From Eubacterium sp. AB3007 (GTDB taxonomy: Bacteria; Bacillota; Clostridia; Peptostreptococcales; Anaerovoracaceae), in NCBI RefSeq assembly GCF_000688015.1, contig NZ_JIAD01000001.1, positions 1,674,001 through 1,738,000 on the forward strand: 64,000 bases of DNA, given 5' to 3'. Position 1 is the first letter of the stretch; each line of letters opens with the position of its first letter. Below, one piece after another: positions 47,495 through 56,479 of the stretch. A program made the position numbers and the translations under genes. The notes beneath the pieces were generated by a model, which did not search any database, was not told the origin of the DNA, and saw only the letters and a list, made by a program, of their open reading frames with translations.

Positions 47495-48280
47495 ATGAAA
47501 ACGATCGGATTTGAAACCATCATGATCCAGGGAAAGGAGAGCATCCTGGTGGTGGATCACGACAACAGAACCGTCAGAGAAATACTGCCTGCGGCGGCCT
47601 TCAAGGACTGGCTGGACGCCTGGCCGCCGGCCTGGGCAGCGGAAGGGCCGGCGGAGGCGGGCGCGGCAACACCCGCACCTGCCGCGCCTACGCACCCAAC
47701 GCGAGTCCTGGTGGACCTGATTCCCGCCCAGATCGAAGGTCTGCGCGCCGCCTTTCCAGAGGCTGCCCTGCGCGTCTATCGGAACGCGATTCCTCATCAG
47801 GTCGGTGCGGAGGAGATCCGACGCCTGGAACAGGAATACGGCGACACCACCAGGAATATGGGTGCCCAGCGGCATATCGCTGCGGTGCGCTACGCTTTCG
47901 ACGAGAGGCAGTTGTCCATCGCCGCAGGTAAGCTGACTCTTCAGTTCGTGACCCAGGATCTGCGATTGTCCAAGGACAAAGTCAACTATCTGAAGCAACT
48001 GTTTGATTTCTGCCAGCACTTCCTGCTGCCGGATCCGGCACTCAGGGAGCACGTGGAGGCGTTCCTGGAAAGCGAGGTGGCAGCCTCGCTGCCGGAGTCT
48101 GCGGAGCTGCTTCGCAAGTATCTGGATCTGATTTGCCCGGAAGAGGAAGAAGAGGAAAGGCCCCTTCATCTAATCAAGGATACCTGGCTGAAACAGGTGG
48201 AACGTGGTGACGAGGAGGGGGCCGTCAGCTACGATGAGGTGGTGGAGAAACTCATGGCATTCAGCGTGGAGGAGGAATGA
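47495..48280 (+). CDS. hypothetical cytoplasmic protein
   Basis: This 261-residue protein has no signal or membrane segment. The N-terminal 35 residues look like a beta module (TIGFETIMIQGKESILVVDHDNRTVREIL), followed by an Ala/Pro-rich linker (about 50-70) and a helical C-terminal two-thirds with acidic stretches (CPEEEEEERPLHLI). I recognise no family. It has its own ribosome site, follows the buk terminator and precedes a strong terminator, so it is transcribed alone. Confidence 0.65.
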   Translation: MKTIGFETIMIQGKESILVVDHDNRTVREILPAAAFKDWLDAWPPAWAAEGPAEAGAATPAPAAPTHPTRVLVDLIPAQIEGLRAAFPEAALRVYRNAIPHQVGAEEIRRLEQEYGDTTRNMGAQRHIAAVRYAFDERQLSIAAGKLTLQFVTQDLRLSKDKVNYLKQLFDFCQHFLLPDPALREHVEAFLESEVAASLPESAELLRKYLDLICPEEEEEERPLHLIKDTWLKQVERGDEEGAVSYDEVVEKLMAFSVEEE

Positions 48281-48292
48281 AGATAAGGAATC

Positions 48293-48325
48293 GGGGGTGT
48301 TAACTACACCCCCTGTTTTTTTTTT
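48293..48325 (+). terminator. strong terminator before the FHA/kinase operon
   Basis: GGGGGTGT (48293-48300) pairs with ACACCCCC (48306-48313), then TG and a run of ten T. A TATAAT at about 48373 upstream of the next gene may be its -10 box, but I found no convincing -35. Confidence 0.9.
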
Positions 48326-48408
48326 GACAAAGTAGTTCGGGGAAATATAGCCTGAATGGCAGGTCATATGATATAATAATTTCAGGTTAAAATGTTAAGG
48401 AGGATAAT

Positions 48409-49257
48409 ATGGAAGGTGGTTATGGAAGTCTTGGGAACAATTCCGGAAAGCAGGAAATAAGACCCATCAGCAGAAAAACAAAGGTGATCGTACTTACAGT
48501 CATTGCAGTGATTGTGATCGGTCTGGCAGGATTTACAATCTATGAGAAATTCTTCGATTTTGAGAAGATCGACCTGATGAAAGGGATTGAGCCACCAACG
48601 GTTGCAGGTTACAGTGGAACAGGGTACGTAGAGGGTGTCAATGATGAAGGGTATCTGGATGCGGTCGTGAAGGAGAATGCGAAGACAGAGGCCGGGGCAC
48701 GGTTTCTGGAAACCGTCAGCTACAAGGTTGACAAGGTAAACGGACTCAATAATGGAGATACGCTGGTGGTGAAAGCCGTGTATGACGAGGAGGGGGCGAA
48801 GGAAGCCAAGATCAAGGTGACGAATGACACTTTGCAGTGTAAGGTAGATGGACTGATTGAGCGATTTGCCAACGGTGAGGAACTGAAGAACACGGTGGGT
48901 GAAGAAGGTGTCAGCACTGCGGTCAATATGCTCCAAAAGTATGTGATCGATAATCACTCTGGTATGAAGGTCACGCACGAAAAAACCTATTTTTCGAGAG
49001 AGGACGGAGAAGACCCTGAGAAAGAGTATCAGGATTATCTGGTGTGTGTATTCAGAGTCAAGGATGAGTATAACGATTACCACGTTTGGAGTTCCTTATC
49101 TCCGATCAATAAGAGCACAGAGTTCGGGAAATTGAGGGATCTGGTTGCAGACGGAGCGTTGGAGGCCAATGAGTGCTATGGAGGATATGATTCGATCAAC
49201 GAGGCGATGCAGGATTTTGAGGCTGGTCGTTATGTGAAAACCTGGGAGGTCAAGTAG
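48409..49257 (+). CDS. hypothetical single-pass membrane protein, first gene of the FHA/kinase operon
   Basis: This 282-residue protein has a cytoplasmic N terminus (about 24 residues, Gly/Ser/Arg-rich), a transmembrane helix (KVIVLTVIAVIVIGLAGFTIY, about 25-45) and a large outside domain. The outer part begins FDFEKIDLMKGIEPPTVAGYSGTGYVEG, a pattern seen in clostridial proteins of unknown function that often carry zinc ribbons. Strong AAGGAGG site. It is followed 32 nt later by the FHA gene and probably sets the start of a seven-gene operon. Confidence 0.65.
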   Translation: MEGGYGSLGNNSGKQEIRPISRKTKVIVLTVIAVIVIGLAGFTIYEKFFDFEKIDLMKGIEPPTVAGYSGTGYVEGVNDEGYLDAVVKENAKTEAGARFLETVSYKVDKVNGLNNGDTLVVKAVYDEEGAKEAKIKVTNDTLQCKVDGLIERFANGEELKNTVGEEGVSTAVNMLQKYVIDNHSGMKVTHEKTYFSREDGEDPEKEYQDYLVCVFRVKDEYNDYHVWSSLSPINKSTEFGKLRDLVADGALEANECYGGYDSINEAMQDFEAGRYVKTWEVK

Positions 49258-49289
49258 CATCGTTGAGCATGATTGACAGGAGGTAAATA

Positions 49290-50381
49290 ATGTTTGGAAA
49301 GAAGAATGAAATGTCCGGTATGGAGCAGGGGACAGATGGAGAAGAAAGAAGACCGATTGCAGTACTCGCCGGGAAAAAGTGCCAGTTGCGCATATTTGAC
49401 CTTCCTGTAACCATCGGAAGAAACAGTGAAATGGTGGATGTTCCTCTGGTGGAATACTCTGTCAGCCGCAGGCACTGCGCACTGGAGCTGCTGGACGAAA
49501 ATATAGTGCTGGTGGATCTTGGCTCCTATGTGGGAACTTTTGTGGAACGACATAAACTGCAGGAGGGAGAGGCCTGCGTGCTCCAAAACGGGCAGACCAT
49601 TCGTATCGGCAAGGAGAAGTTCAAGTTAACCATCTTCCAGGAGGAGCTGATGCGCCGGATCCAGGAAGCTCGCCGCGCTTCCATCACACCTGAGCAGATG
49701 GAAGAGGAAGACACGGGCTTTCTGATAGATACCTTCGACGACGGTGAGTCGGTGGAGGAGTTGGAAGAGATCGAGGATCTCGAGGAGGCTGGAGCGGTCG
49801 AAGAGGTCGAAGCGATCGAGGAACTCCCGGAGGGAGAAGAGGCCGAGGTCATCGAAGAAGGCGAGCCGGAAGAAGAGGTCGAAGAGGTCGAGGAGGTTGA
49901 AGAGATCGAGGAGGTAGAGGACCTCGAAGAGATCGAAGAGGCCTCGGAAATCCTTGAGGCAGAGGATATGCCGGAGGACAGTGAGTCGTTCGCGGTCATC
50001 GATGAAATAGAAGTCCTCGAAGAAGAAGAGGAAACAGACGCAGAGCTGACCGAGATGATCGACTATGCAGAGCACGGTGGAATCGTCTTTGTGTGGGAGG
50101 ATGATCTCACCGGAGAGAGTGATCGGTTCGAAATCAGTAAGGACCTGTTTGTCATAGGACGTCAGGAGGGGGATGTAGATCATGTGATCCAGGCAAAGGG
50201 CATCAGCAGAAAACACTGCTATATCTCCAAAAGAAACGGCGGATATTACATCTACGATATGCAGTCTACAAACGGAGTAACGCTGAACGGAGAAAAGATC
50301 GATCCGGAAAGGGAGGTCCTTCTGGAGGCAGGCGATACTGTGCAGATAGGCGAGAGGGTGTATACGGTTGAAGAACTTTGA
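49290..50381 (+). CDS. double-FHA protein with a Glu-rich central region
   Basis: This 363-residue cytoplasmic protein has an N-terminal FHA-like domain (about 22-118) with VTIGRNSE, YSVSRRHCALEL and DLGSYVGTFVE. Residues about 140-255 are a very acidic segment of repeating EEVE/EEIE/DLEE units. A C-terminal FHA domain (about 270-363) has the full motif set, IGRQEGD, GISRKHCYI and DMQSTNGVTLNG. FHA domains bind phosphothreonine. The first lacks the usual Asn of the NG loop. The gene overlaps the kinase gene by 14 nt, so the kinase's own phospho-sites are likely ligands. Confidence 0.85.
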   Translation: MFGKKNEMSGMEQGTDGEERRPIAVLAGKKCQLRIFDLPVTIGRNSEMVDVPLVEYSVSRRHCALELLDENIVLVDLGSYVGTFVERHKLQEGEACVLQNGQTIRIGKEKFKLTIFQEELMRRIQEARRASITPEQMEEEDTGFLIDTFDDGESVEELEEIEDLEEAGAVEEVEAIEELPEGEEAEVIEEGEPEEEVEEVEEVEEIEEVEDLEEIEEASEILEAEDMPEDSESFAVIDEIEVLEEEEETDAELTEMIDYAEHGGIVFVWEDDLTGESDRFEISKDLFVIGRQEGDVDHVIQAKGISRKHCYISKRNGGYYIYDMQSTNGVTLNGEKIDPEREVLLEAGDTVQIGERVYTVEEL

Positions 50382-52407
50382 TATACATGAGATAGAGCAG
50401 CGTGTCAAAAAGGTCTTCCGAAACAGGTACAGGGTAATAGGGCCGCTGGGAGAAGGCGGCATGGGAGGCGTATTCTGTGTGGAGAGCACAGACAGATTTC
50501 CTGTAAGACATGCGCTGAAGGTCCTGAAACGAAAGAATCGATTCAAGGGGGTGGATCTTTTCGGAGAAGTCCAAATGCTTCGGCAGCTGAATCATCCCAG
50601 TATTCCCAGAATCATCGAAGCCCCAGAGGATGAGGACTACATCTATATTCTGCAGGAGTTGGTGGAAGGGGTGTCGCTTCGGGAGGTCGTGGAGACACAG
50701 GGGCCATTGGATGTAGAAACCGCACAGCTGTGGATGTCCGATGTGGCAGATGCCCTTGCTTACCTCCACGAGCACAGGGTGATCCATCGGGATATCAAAC
50801 CCACCAATATCATGGTCACTGCGGAGGGCGTGATCAAGGTGATCGACTTTGGGTTGGCAAAATGGACAGAAGAAGTCGATTATGCTGACAAGAGGCTTCT
50901 GGGGACCAAGGAATATACGCCGCCGGAACGATATGCGGGAGCACCTGCCACAGAACAGACGGATATCTATGAGTACGGCACCACCTTCTATATGCTGTTG
51001 ACAGGAGAGAGTCCGTTGGTGATGAGCACCAACGCACGGCGTCATATGCAGGCCATGCGTCATAATATAGACAGGATCCCTTCTGCAGGACTCCAGGCGA
51101 TCCTGAAGCGCTGTATTGATGTGAAACCGGAACGGCGGTATCGAAGTTTCAATGAGATCCTATATCAACTGCAGACCCTGGATGCTTTTGAACAGGCAGT
51201 AAAGCAGACGGAAAAGAAGCGAAAGATCAGGAAAAAACTGACGATCGGAACACTCTCTCTGGGGGTGATCCTGCTTTGCCTTGGGGTGTACCTGACGGGA
51301 GCGATCCACGACAACAAGTACGAACAGCTGATTGAGAAGGCGGATAGCGACTATGATCAGGCGATGATGAAAACGGCATTGGATAAATACCGTGAAGCAA
51401 AGGAGTTCGATCCTGGTCGGCCGGAAGGTTATGTTGGGGAGTACACCGTCAGGCTGGCGAATTTGAAATCGCAGAAGCTGCCGGAGGTGTATGGAGATCT
51501 TGCAGAAGAGATCGATAATGATATAGAGCAATATGCGTTTCTGGAAGAATCTGCCTCTATGTGGACACAGAAGGGAGAAACCCTGTATTATGCAGCAGAG
51601 TCCTCCGAGAATAATCGGGAGAAAAGGGCTGACTATTGCAAAGACGCCATAGATGCCTATGAAGAGGCATTGAAAAGGGATCCGGACGAGGATCTTAAGG
51701 AGGAAATTTATTTTGCTGAGGTGTATACGTATACACTGATGGGCGAGTACGAAGCTGCAAACCGCGTCCTAAAAGAGCACCTTAGCGATACCAATGATGA
51801 TAATAAGAAGTATCTCGATGCGTACATCATGGAGCATCAGGGAAAGAGTGACGAAGCTGTCAGAATCTATGAGAAGCTGATTTCCACTACAGATAATCCG
51901 GAGCTGAAGGAGAAAGCCATCACCCAGGCCGGTGCACTGTACATGAAGAATCATCAGAATGAAGAGGCGGTTCGCGTTCTGAAGAAAGGGGACCAACAGG
52001 ACTACACCAGAAATGTGATGCTGTTGGATGCTTATTACCAGGGCAGGAAATACGAAGCCGCGATCAGACAGGCTGACGTAGTTCTGAATCAGAACGATTG
52101 CAACGAGAACGCCTACGAAAAGAAGATCTGTGCGCAGTTGGAACAATTTCGTTATGAAGAAGTGCATACGACAATAGCGGCGTATGCGAGGCATAGTAAG
52201 AGACAGGCGGCTTTTTGGGAGGCCTATGCGTATGCAACAGAGATCTCCAACCTGAATACAGAGTATGAGTCGGATCCAGGGCTTTGTGACAAGTTTCTGC
52301 AGGCATATGAACGTGCGGAATACCCGCAGAGCCGCGGTCTGCCGGAGGTCTATAAGGAAATAAAGAAACAGAAGCAGATCGTTGTCATGGGAGGGAGTCT
52401 GCAATGA
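50368..52407 (+). CDS. transmembrane Ser/Thr protein kinase with extracytoplasmic TPR-like repeats
   Basis: This 679-residue protein has an N-terminal kinase domain with Gly loop GEGGMGGVF (28-36), Lys K51, catalytic D142 in VIHRDIKPTN, metal D160 in VIDFGLAK, and TPPERYAG. A basic juxtamembrane stretch (KQTEKKRKIRKK) precedes a single TM (about 292-312). The outside region (about 320-679) is helical with TPR-like units (DYDQAMMKTALDKYREAKEFDP, YEEALKRDPDEDLKEEIYFAE). PASTA repeats, usual in Firmicute PrkC, are absent. It starts at TTG 50368 within the FHA gene. It should signal to the FHA protein. Confidence 0.9.
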   Translation: MKNFDIHEIEQRVKKVFRNRYRVIGPLGEGGMGGVFCVESTDRFPVRHALKVLKRKNRFKGVDLFGEVQMLRQLNHPSIPRIIEAPEDEDYIYILQELVEGVSLREVVETQGPLDVETAQLWMSDVADALAYLHEHRVIHRDIKPTNIMVTAEGVIKVIDFGLAKWTEEVDYADKRLLGTKEYTPPERYAGAPATEQTDIYEYGTTFYMLLTGESPLVMSTNARRHMQAMRHNIDRIPSAGLQAILKRCIDVKPERRYRSFNEILYQLQTLDAFEQAVKQTEKKRKIRKKLTIGTLSLGVILLCLGVYLTGAIHDNKYEQLIEKADSDYDQAMMKTALDKYREAKEFDPGRPEGYVGEYTVRLANLKSQKLPEVYGDLAEEIDNDIEQYAFLEESASMWTQKGETLYYAAESSENNREKRADYCKDAIDAYEEALKRDPDEDLKEEIYFAEVYTYTLMGEYEAANRVLKEHLSDTNDDNKKYLDAYIMEHQGKSDEAVRIYEKLISTTDNPELKEKAITQAGALYMKNHQNEEAVRVLKKGDQQDYTRNVMLLDAYYQGRKYEAAIRQADVVLNQNDCNENAYEKKICAQLEQFRYEEVHTTIAAYARHSKRQAAFWEAYAYATEISNLNTEYESDPGLCDKFLQAYERAEYPQSRGLPEVYKEIKKQKQIVVMGGSLQ

Positions 52408-52763
52408 TCGACAGTCTTAGTCTGGTGCTTGGAAACATCAGCCATTATGTCAACATAGGGCTTGCCATGGTCGTGCTGGGAGTGATCCTGCTGATCGTCG
52501 GCTTTGTGAGCCTGTGGAAGTACCTTAACCAAAGCTGGGACGTGTCCATGTATCAGTTTAACCGCCGTTTCCTGCAGGATACCGGAACCCGATTCAGTGA
52601 TGTCAGGCTGAGCCAGGCAAGAAAGAACGCGGCCGGCAATCTGCACATCGGCGAGTCCGTATCGGCAACCGCAGCCCAGGGCACAGAGTCTGCACACCAT
52701 GCTGCTCCGGGCCGAGCGATCGTAATAGAAACGGAACTATTGGATGAAACAGAAGAGTTATAA
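52404..52763 (+). CDS. small single-pass membrane protein of the kinase operon
   Basis: This 119-residue protein has one hydrophobic segment (NIGLAMVVLGVILLIVGFVSLWKYL, about 17-41) and a polar cytoplasmic-looking tail with Ser/Thr/Ala (GESVSATAAQGTESAHHAAPG) and an acidic end (ETELLDETEEL). The family is unknown. Its ATG overlaps the kinase stop (ATGA), so translation is coupled. The Ser/Thr-rich tail is a possible kinase substrate, which is inference. Confidence 0.7.
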   Translation: MIDSLSLVLGNISHYVNIGLAMVVLGVILLIVGFVSLWKYLNQSWDVSMYQFNRRFLQDTGTRFSDVRLSQARKNAAGNLHIGESVSATAAQGTESAHHAAPGRAIVIETELLDETEEL

Positions 52764-52783
52764 CAAGTAGGGAGGCAAGCGAT

Positions 52784-53947
52784 ATGAGTGCAAAGACATT
52801 GAAAATCATACAGGTAGTGATGGTATGTATTGCATTTCTGTTCCTGTTCTCGTCATGGATGACCATGACAGGGGTAAGCAGCGAGGCGAGGGCTGCTCTG
52901 GATTCGGAAATCATCGAAAATATGTCCAGCTCTGCACTGGATGACGAAGGGAGAACGTTGGTTAGGAATTACAAGGATCTCGCCGTCTCACCAAAGGACC
53001 TGGCATCTACGGCTTTCATAGCCCTGAAGCATATGGACGATATTAAGGACACAGAGGACGGGACAAAGTATCTGGTGCTGTTCGGGCTGTATCTGTTCCT
53101 GTTTATACTCACCGTGTTATCCGCGATCCTTGCGCTCTTTGAAATTATCAAGGAAAGGAGCTTGACAAGGGGAGTTCCGGTGTTCCTTGGATTGATGTGT
53201 GTCCTGTTTCTTGTCTTCATCGTATTGAGTATCTATGCCAATTCGAAGATGATGGAGTTGATTGATGGATTCGGCTACCTTAGCAATGATTACATAAACC
53301 CGGCTGATCTGGGCGTTCGTCCCACGCTCTGGGGATTGATCGCTGTGCTGTTCGCCGTGCCCATCGGCTACTATCAGAGGCTGTTGCAGAGAACAGAGTG
53401 GGGACAGAAGGCACTCGCGTACGTCGGAAATATAAGCTCTGAGGTGGCTGTGAAGGCGAAGGATGTGGCTAAGGATGCACAAAGCTTTGCGCAGCACGCT
53501 GGCAGCTGGGACTGCCCGGAATGCGGGAACCATGTGGAGCGTGGTGCGAAGTTCTGCCCCAAGTGCGGGACGGAGAGACCGCCGGAACCAGAGGCGAGAT
53601 TCTGTCACAAGTGCGGCACAAAGCTCCAGGACGGGGCACTGTTCTGCGAGAAGTGCGGTACCCGGGTGGTGGATGCTGGGGCAGATCCACAGGAGAAGGG
53701 GCAGCTTCAGATAGAGAAGACCCGTCAGGATGAGAATCTGGCAGGAGATAACCCTGCACCGCAGAAACCCAAGGTCATGCTCCTGAATGTGAGCGCTGAG
53801 GAAGCGGAAGCAGGTGCGGTGAAGAAATTAAGACTCCCTGACGGTCAGGTCAAGCAGCTGAAGATCCCCGCGGGAGTAGAAGATGGTAAAAAGTTCAAGG
53901 TGAAGAGCAGCGAAGGAGATGTGGTGCTGCAGGTCAGGATCAAATAA
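52784..53947 (+). CDS. four-helix membrane protein with double zinc ribbon and DnaJ-like tail
   Basis: This 387-residue protein has a TM near residues 7-26, an outside loop, then TMs around 98-122, 130-152 and 186-203. A cytoplasmic part follows with zinc ribbons CPECGNHVERGAKFCPKCG and CHKCGTKLQDGALFCEKCG (four CxxC pairs). The last 40 residues (KKLRLPDGQVKQLKIPAG, then VEDGKKFKVKSSEGDVVLQV) closely resemble the substrate-binding C-terminal subdomain of DnaJ proteins, but no J domain exists here. The combination suggests a membrane-anchored scaffold or peptide-binding protein. Confidence 0.75.
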   Translation: MSAKTLKIIQVVMVCIAFLFLFSSWMTMTGVSSEARAALDSEIIENMSSSALDDEGRTLVRNYKDLAVSPKDLASTAFIALKHMDDIKDTEDGTKYLVLFGLYLFLFILTVLSAILALFEIIKERSLTRGVPVFLGLMCVLFLVFIVLSIYANSKMMELIDGFGYLSNDYINPADLGVRPTLWGLIAVLFAVPIGYYQRLLQRTEWGQKALAYVGNISSEVAVKAKDVAKDAQSFAQHAGSWDCPECGNHVERGAKFCPKCGTERPPEPEARFCHKCGTKLQDGALFCEKCGTRVVDAGADPQEKGQLQIEKTRQDENLAGDNPAPQKPKVMLLNVSAEEAEAGAVKKLRLPDGQVKQLKIPAGVEDGKKFKVKSSEGDVVLQVRIK

Positions 53948-53962
53948 ACACGGGGGACGCCG

Positions 53963-55555
53963 ATGAACATTGAAACAGAAAGAACGGAAGAGCTATACAG
54001 TCTCTACGAGAAGAAACAGAAAAGAAAAAAACTTGTCCTGGTGGCAGTGGTTCTGATCTGTGTACTCGGGTTCGGAGGCGGCATTGGTTCACTGAAGATC
54101 ATGGAAGGAAAGCACCATCAGGAAGCGGATGCCCTCATCGCCATGGGAGACAAGGAACTTCAGGCAGGACACTACGAGGAGGCGGTGGCTCAGTACACCA
54201 AGGCCATAGAGATCGATAAGAAGAACCCGAAAACCCTTGTGAAGAGGGCCAACGCTTATGTGAAAGTGGCTGATCAGAAGAAAGATGACAAAGGCGACAG
54301 GGAAGTGCTGAAGAAGGCGGAGAAGGATTACAAGAAGGCAAAGACCCTCGACCCGAAGAACCCCGATGCGAACACTGGCCTAAGTGAGGTCTACAGTAAG
54401 ACCAGAAACAAGAAGGCGCTGCGGGAGGTGAATGAGGAGATAGATAAGCAGTCAGCACGAGAGGATAACGGAATCGATCGTGCCGCTATTCTGAACAGAG
54501 GGAACTCTTCTTCCAATCTGTCAAACAAGGGGTTTCTGTTGGAAACGGAAGAGGGAGCGTACATAGCGAATGCGCCTCACTGTGGATGTATCAGCCGTAT
54601 CAAGGAAGATGGAACTCTGAAGACGATCTGGGAACCGGAAGACGCACCAGAAGATGGCAGTATGGTACTATATGACCTGAATATGTGGGGAGAGTACATT
54701 TATTTCAGGCAGGAACAGAATAGGGAGGACGTTTCCGTTTCTGATGATATATGCAAGGTTCGTGAAGATGGGAAAGAGTATCAGAAGCTGCTGGAAACCC
54801 GCCACGAAGACAAAGAAAGTATCAGCTATGGCCAATTAAGACTGGTAGATGGAAAGCTATACTTTTTCAGGAATACCATTTCCGATGAACCAGGCAGTGA
54901 ATGCATCACCACGATCGGACAGGCAGACCTGGATGGGAATAATGAGAAAACGATCTATGCGCCTCATGACTACATGCAGGGTTTTGAGGCCGATGGATCC
55001 AGTCTCTTCGTCATTCAGTTGGGAGACCAGGAGACGGACAATGATAGCAGCCTCATCAAAAAACTGGACATCAATTCGGGGGAATCGCAGGCCGTTTACA
55101 ATGCCGAAGACGATTCGAGTATCGAATCTATGGTGTTGTATAAAGACAAAGTTTACCTTGCTGCCAGAACCAGTGACGAAGAAGAGGATAATGCAGCCAC
55201 AATGGCGTATTACCGAGTGGATGAGGATACACTGGAGAATCAGGAGTTGCTGCTTCAACAGGAGGTTTATTCATCGTATGATGAGCCCTCTGAACCTGGC
55301 AATTCAGACTTCGCTATAAGGAACAATGAACTTGCGGTCGTTGTTCAGGACGATACGAATGCAAAGCTGCAGCGTATTAACCTGCGTAGTAAAAAAGAAA
55401 AAGAGTTTCTTTTGGGCAATGATGAGGATCTTCAGGTGCCGGAGTGTTTAGGACTCTGGAAAGAGACGATCTATTTCTGTAATCATAACGAATATGATGT
55501 GCCCACGATAGGAAGCATGAGCCTGGAAGGGAAAGAGTATCGGGAGAATAGTTGA
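53963..55555 (+). CDS. membrane-anchored TPR and beta-propeller-like (DUF5050) protein
   Basis: This 530-residue protein has a short charged N terminus and a TM helix (LVLVAVVLICVLGFGGGIGSL, about 24-44). TPR units follow (about 50-155, including ELQAGHYEEAVAQYTKAIEIDKKNPKTL and a second at KNPDANTGLSEVYSK). Then comes a roughly 370-residue beta-rich region with repeating YxxxLxxxGxxxYF and KIREDG/CKVREDGKEYQKL motifs typical of DUF5050 propeller-like domains. It is presumably extracytoplasmic and may bind wall or ligand molecules. Spacing from the previous gene is 15 nt. Confidence 0.75.
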   Translation: MNIETERTEELYSLYEKKQKRKKLVLVAVVLICVLGFGGGIGSLKIMEGKHHQEADALIAMGDKELQAGHYEEAVAQYTKAIEIDKKNPKTLVKRANAYVKVADQKKDDKGDREVLKKAEKDYKKAKTLDPKNPDANTGLSEVYSKTRNKKALREVNEEIDKQSAREDNGIDRAAILNRGNSSSNLSNKGFLLETEEGAYIANAPHCGCISRIKEDGTLKTIWEPEDAPEDGSMVLYDLNMWGEYIYFRQEQNREDVSVSDDICKVREDGKEYQKLLETRHEDKESISYGQLRLVDGKLYFFRNTISDEPGSECITTIGQADLDGNNEKTIYAPHDYMQGFEADGSSLFVIQLGDQETDNDSSLIKKLDINSGESQAVYNAEDDSSIESMVLYKDKVYLAARTSDEEEDNAATMAYYRVDEDTLENQELLLQQEVYSSYDEPSEPGNSDFAIRNNELAVVVQDDTNAKLQRINLRSKKEKEFLLGNDEDLQVPECLGLWKETIYFCNHNEYDVPTIGSMSLEGKEYRENS

Positions 55556-55583
55556 TGTTGCTGCAGGAATGAGAGGAAAGAAG

Positions 55584-56360
55584 ATGTTTTGTAAGTATTG
55601 CGGAAAGGAAATTAAGAATGACGCCCAGTTCTGCCCGTATTGTGGAGGAAAACAAGGGCATGAGGCCGCTGAACCTATTGCGCGGAAGGCTTCTCCGGGG
55701 CCTGGGCAGATGACAGAAGTGATCGATTTTGGGGAGGAGCAATTCGAAGAGGATGAATATCCTCCTTATGATACTGTGACTGTGGTAAAACCGGGAGGCA
55801 GGGGGATCGGCAAGATCATTGCGATCATTGTGGCGGTACTCATGGTGATTGCGGTAGCCGCAGGAGTGATCTGGTTTCTGACGGGGGACAAAGATAAGAC
55901 TGACGCGGAAAAAGAAAAAACGACAGTCACCACAAACAATGAGGCGCAGTCGGAGACCGGATCTGATAAGAATGCGGAAGAGAGCGATGGCGCGGTGGAT
56001 TTCAGCAATGAGGAAAGCGCGACAGAGGATGACGAGTCTCTTGACAAAGGTAACGACAGTGTGGGTGACACGGATTATCCTGGTGATAGTATCATATTTC
56101 CGGACAGCTCGTATCGACTGATTGAGAAGAGCGAGTATGAGAATCTCAGTGAGGATGCTTTGCATGACGCTGTCAATGAGATATATGCGAGGCATGGGTA
56201 TAACTTCGGGGGCAAGGCGAAGTATTTGGAAAAATACCAGGACTGTGACTGGTACAACCCATCGTCCAAAACAATGGATCAAGTGAATGCAGAGTTTAAT
56301 GATATTGAACAGGCGAATGTTGACAATTTGGCACATTATAATAAAAAGATATATGGCTGA
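55584..56360 (+). CDS. zinc-ribbon, single-pass membrane protein with YARHG domain
   Basis: This 258-residue protein has an N-terminal zinc ribbon (MFCKYCGKEIKNDAQFCPYCGG) and an acidic linker. A TM helix follows (IIAIIVAVLMVIAVAAGVIWFL, about 79-100), then a Ser/Glu/Asp-rich outside stalk. The C-terminal YARHG domain (NEIYARHGYNFGGKAKYLEKYQDCDWYNP, about 192-258) is a small extracytoplasmic module found in many Firmicute surface proteins. I choose ATG 55584, because the GAGGAAAG ribosome site covers the ATG at 55569. It is the last gene of the operon. Confidence 0.85.
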   Translation: MFCKYCGKEIKNDAQFCPYCGGKQGHEAAEPIARKASPGPGQMTEVIDFGEEQFEEDEYPPYDTVTVVKPGGRGIGKIIAIIVAVLMVIAVAAGVIWFLTGDKDKTDAEKEKTTVTTNNEAQSETGSDKNAEESDGAVDFSNEESATEDDESLDKGNDSVGDTDYPGDSIIFPDSSYRLIEKSEYENLSEDALHDAVNEIYARHGYNFGGKAKYLEKYQDCDWYNPSSKTMDQVNAEFNDIEQANVDNLAHYNKKIYG

Positions 56361-56397
56361 TTGCCGACGTGCTCATCAAATTTGCCTTTAGAATGCA

Positions 56398-56434
56398 GTT
56401 ATCGTGGGAAAGAATTCCCACGATAACTTTTTTT
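56398..56434 (+). terminator. terminator of the FHA/kinase operon
   Basis: GTTATCGTGGGAA (56398-56410) pairs perfectly with TTCCCACGATAAC (56415-56427), then seven T. Confidence 0.92.
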
Positions 56435-56479
56435 CGCTATGGCAAAGCGGGGACGGTTTTGTGGAGGCCAGGGCGCTCG

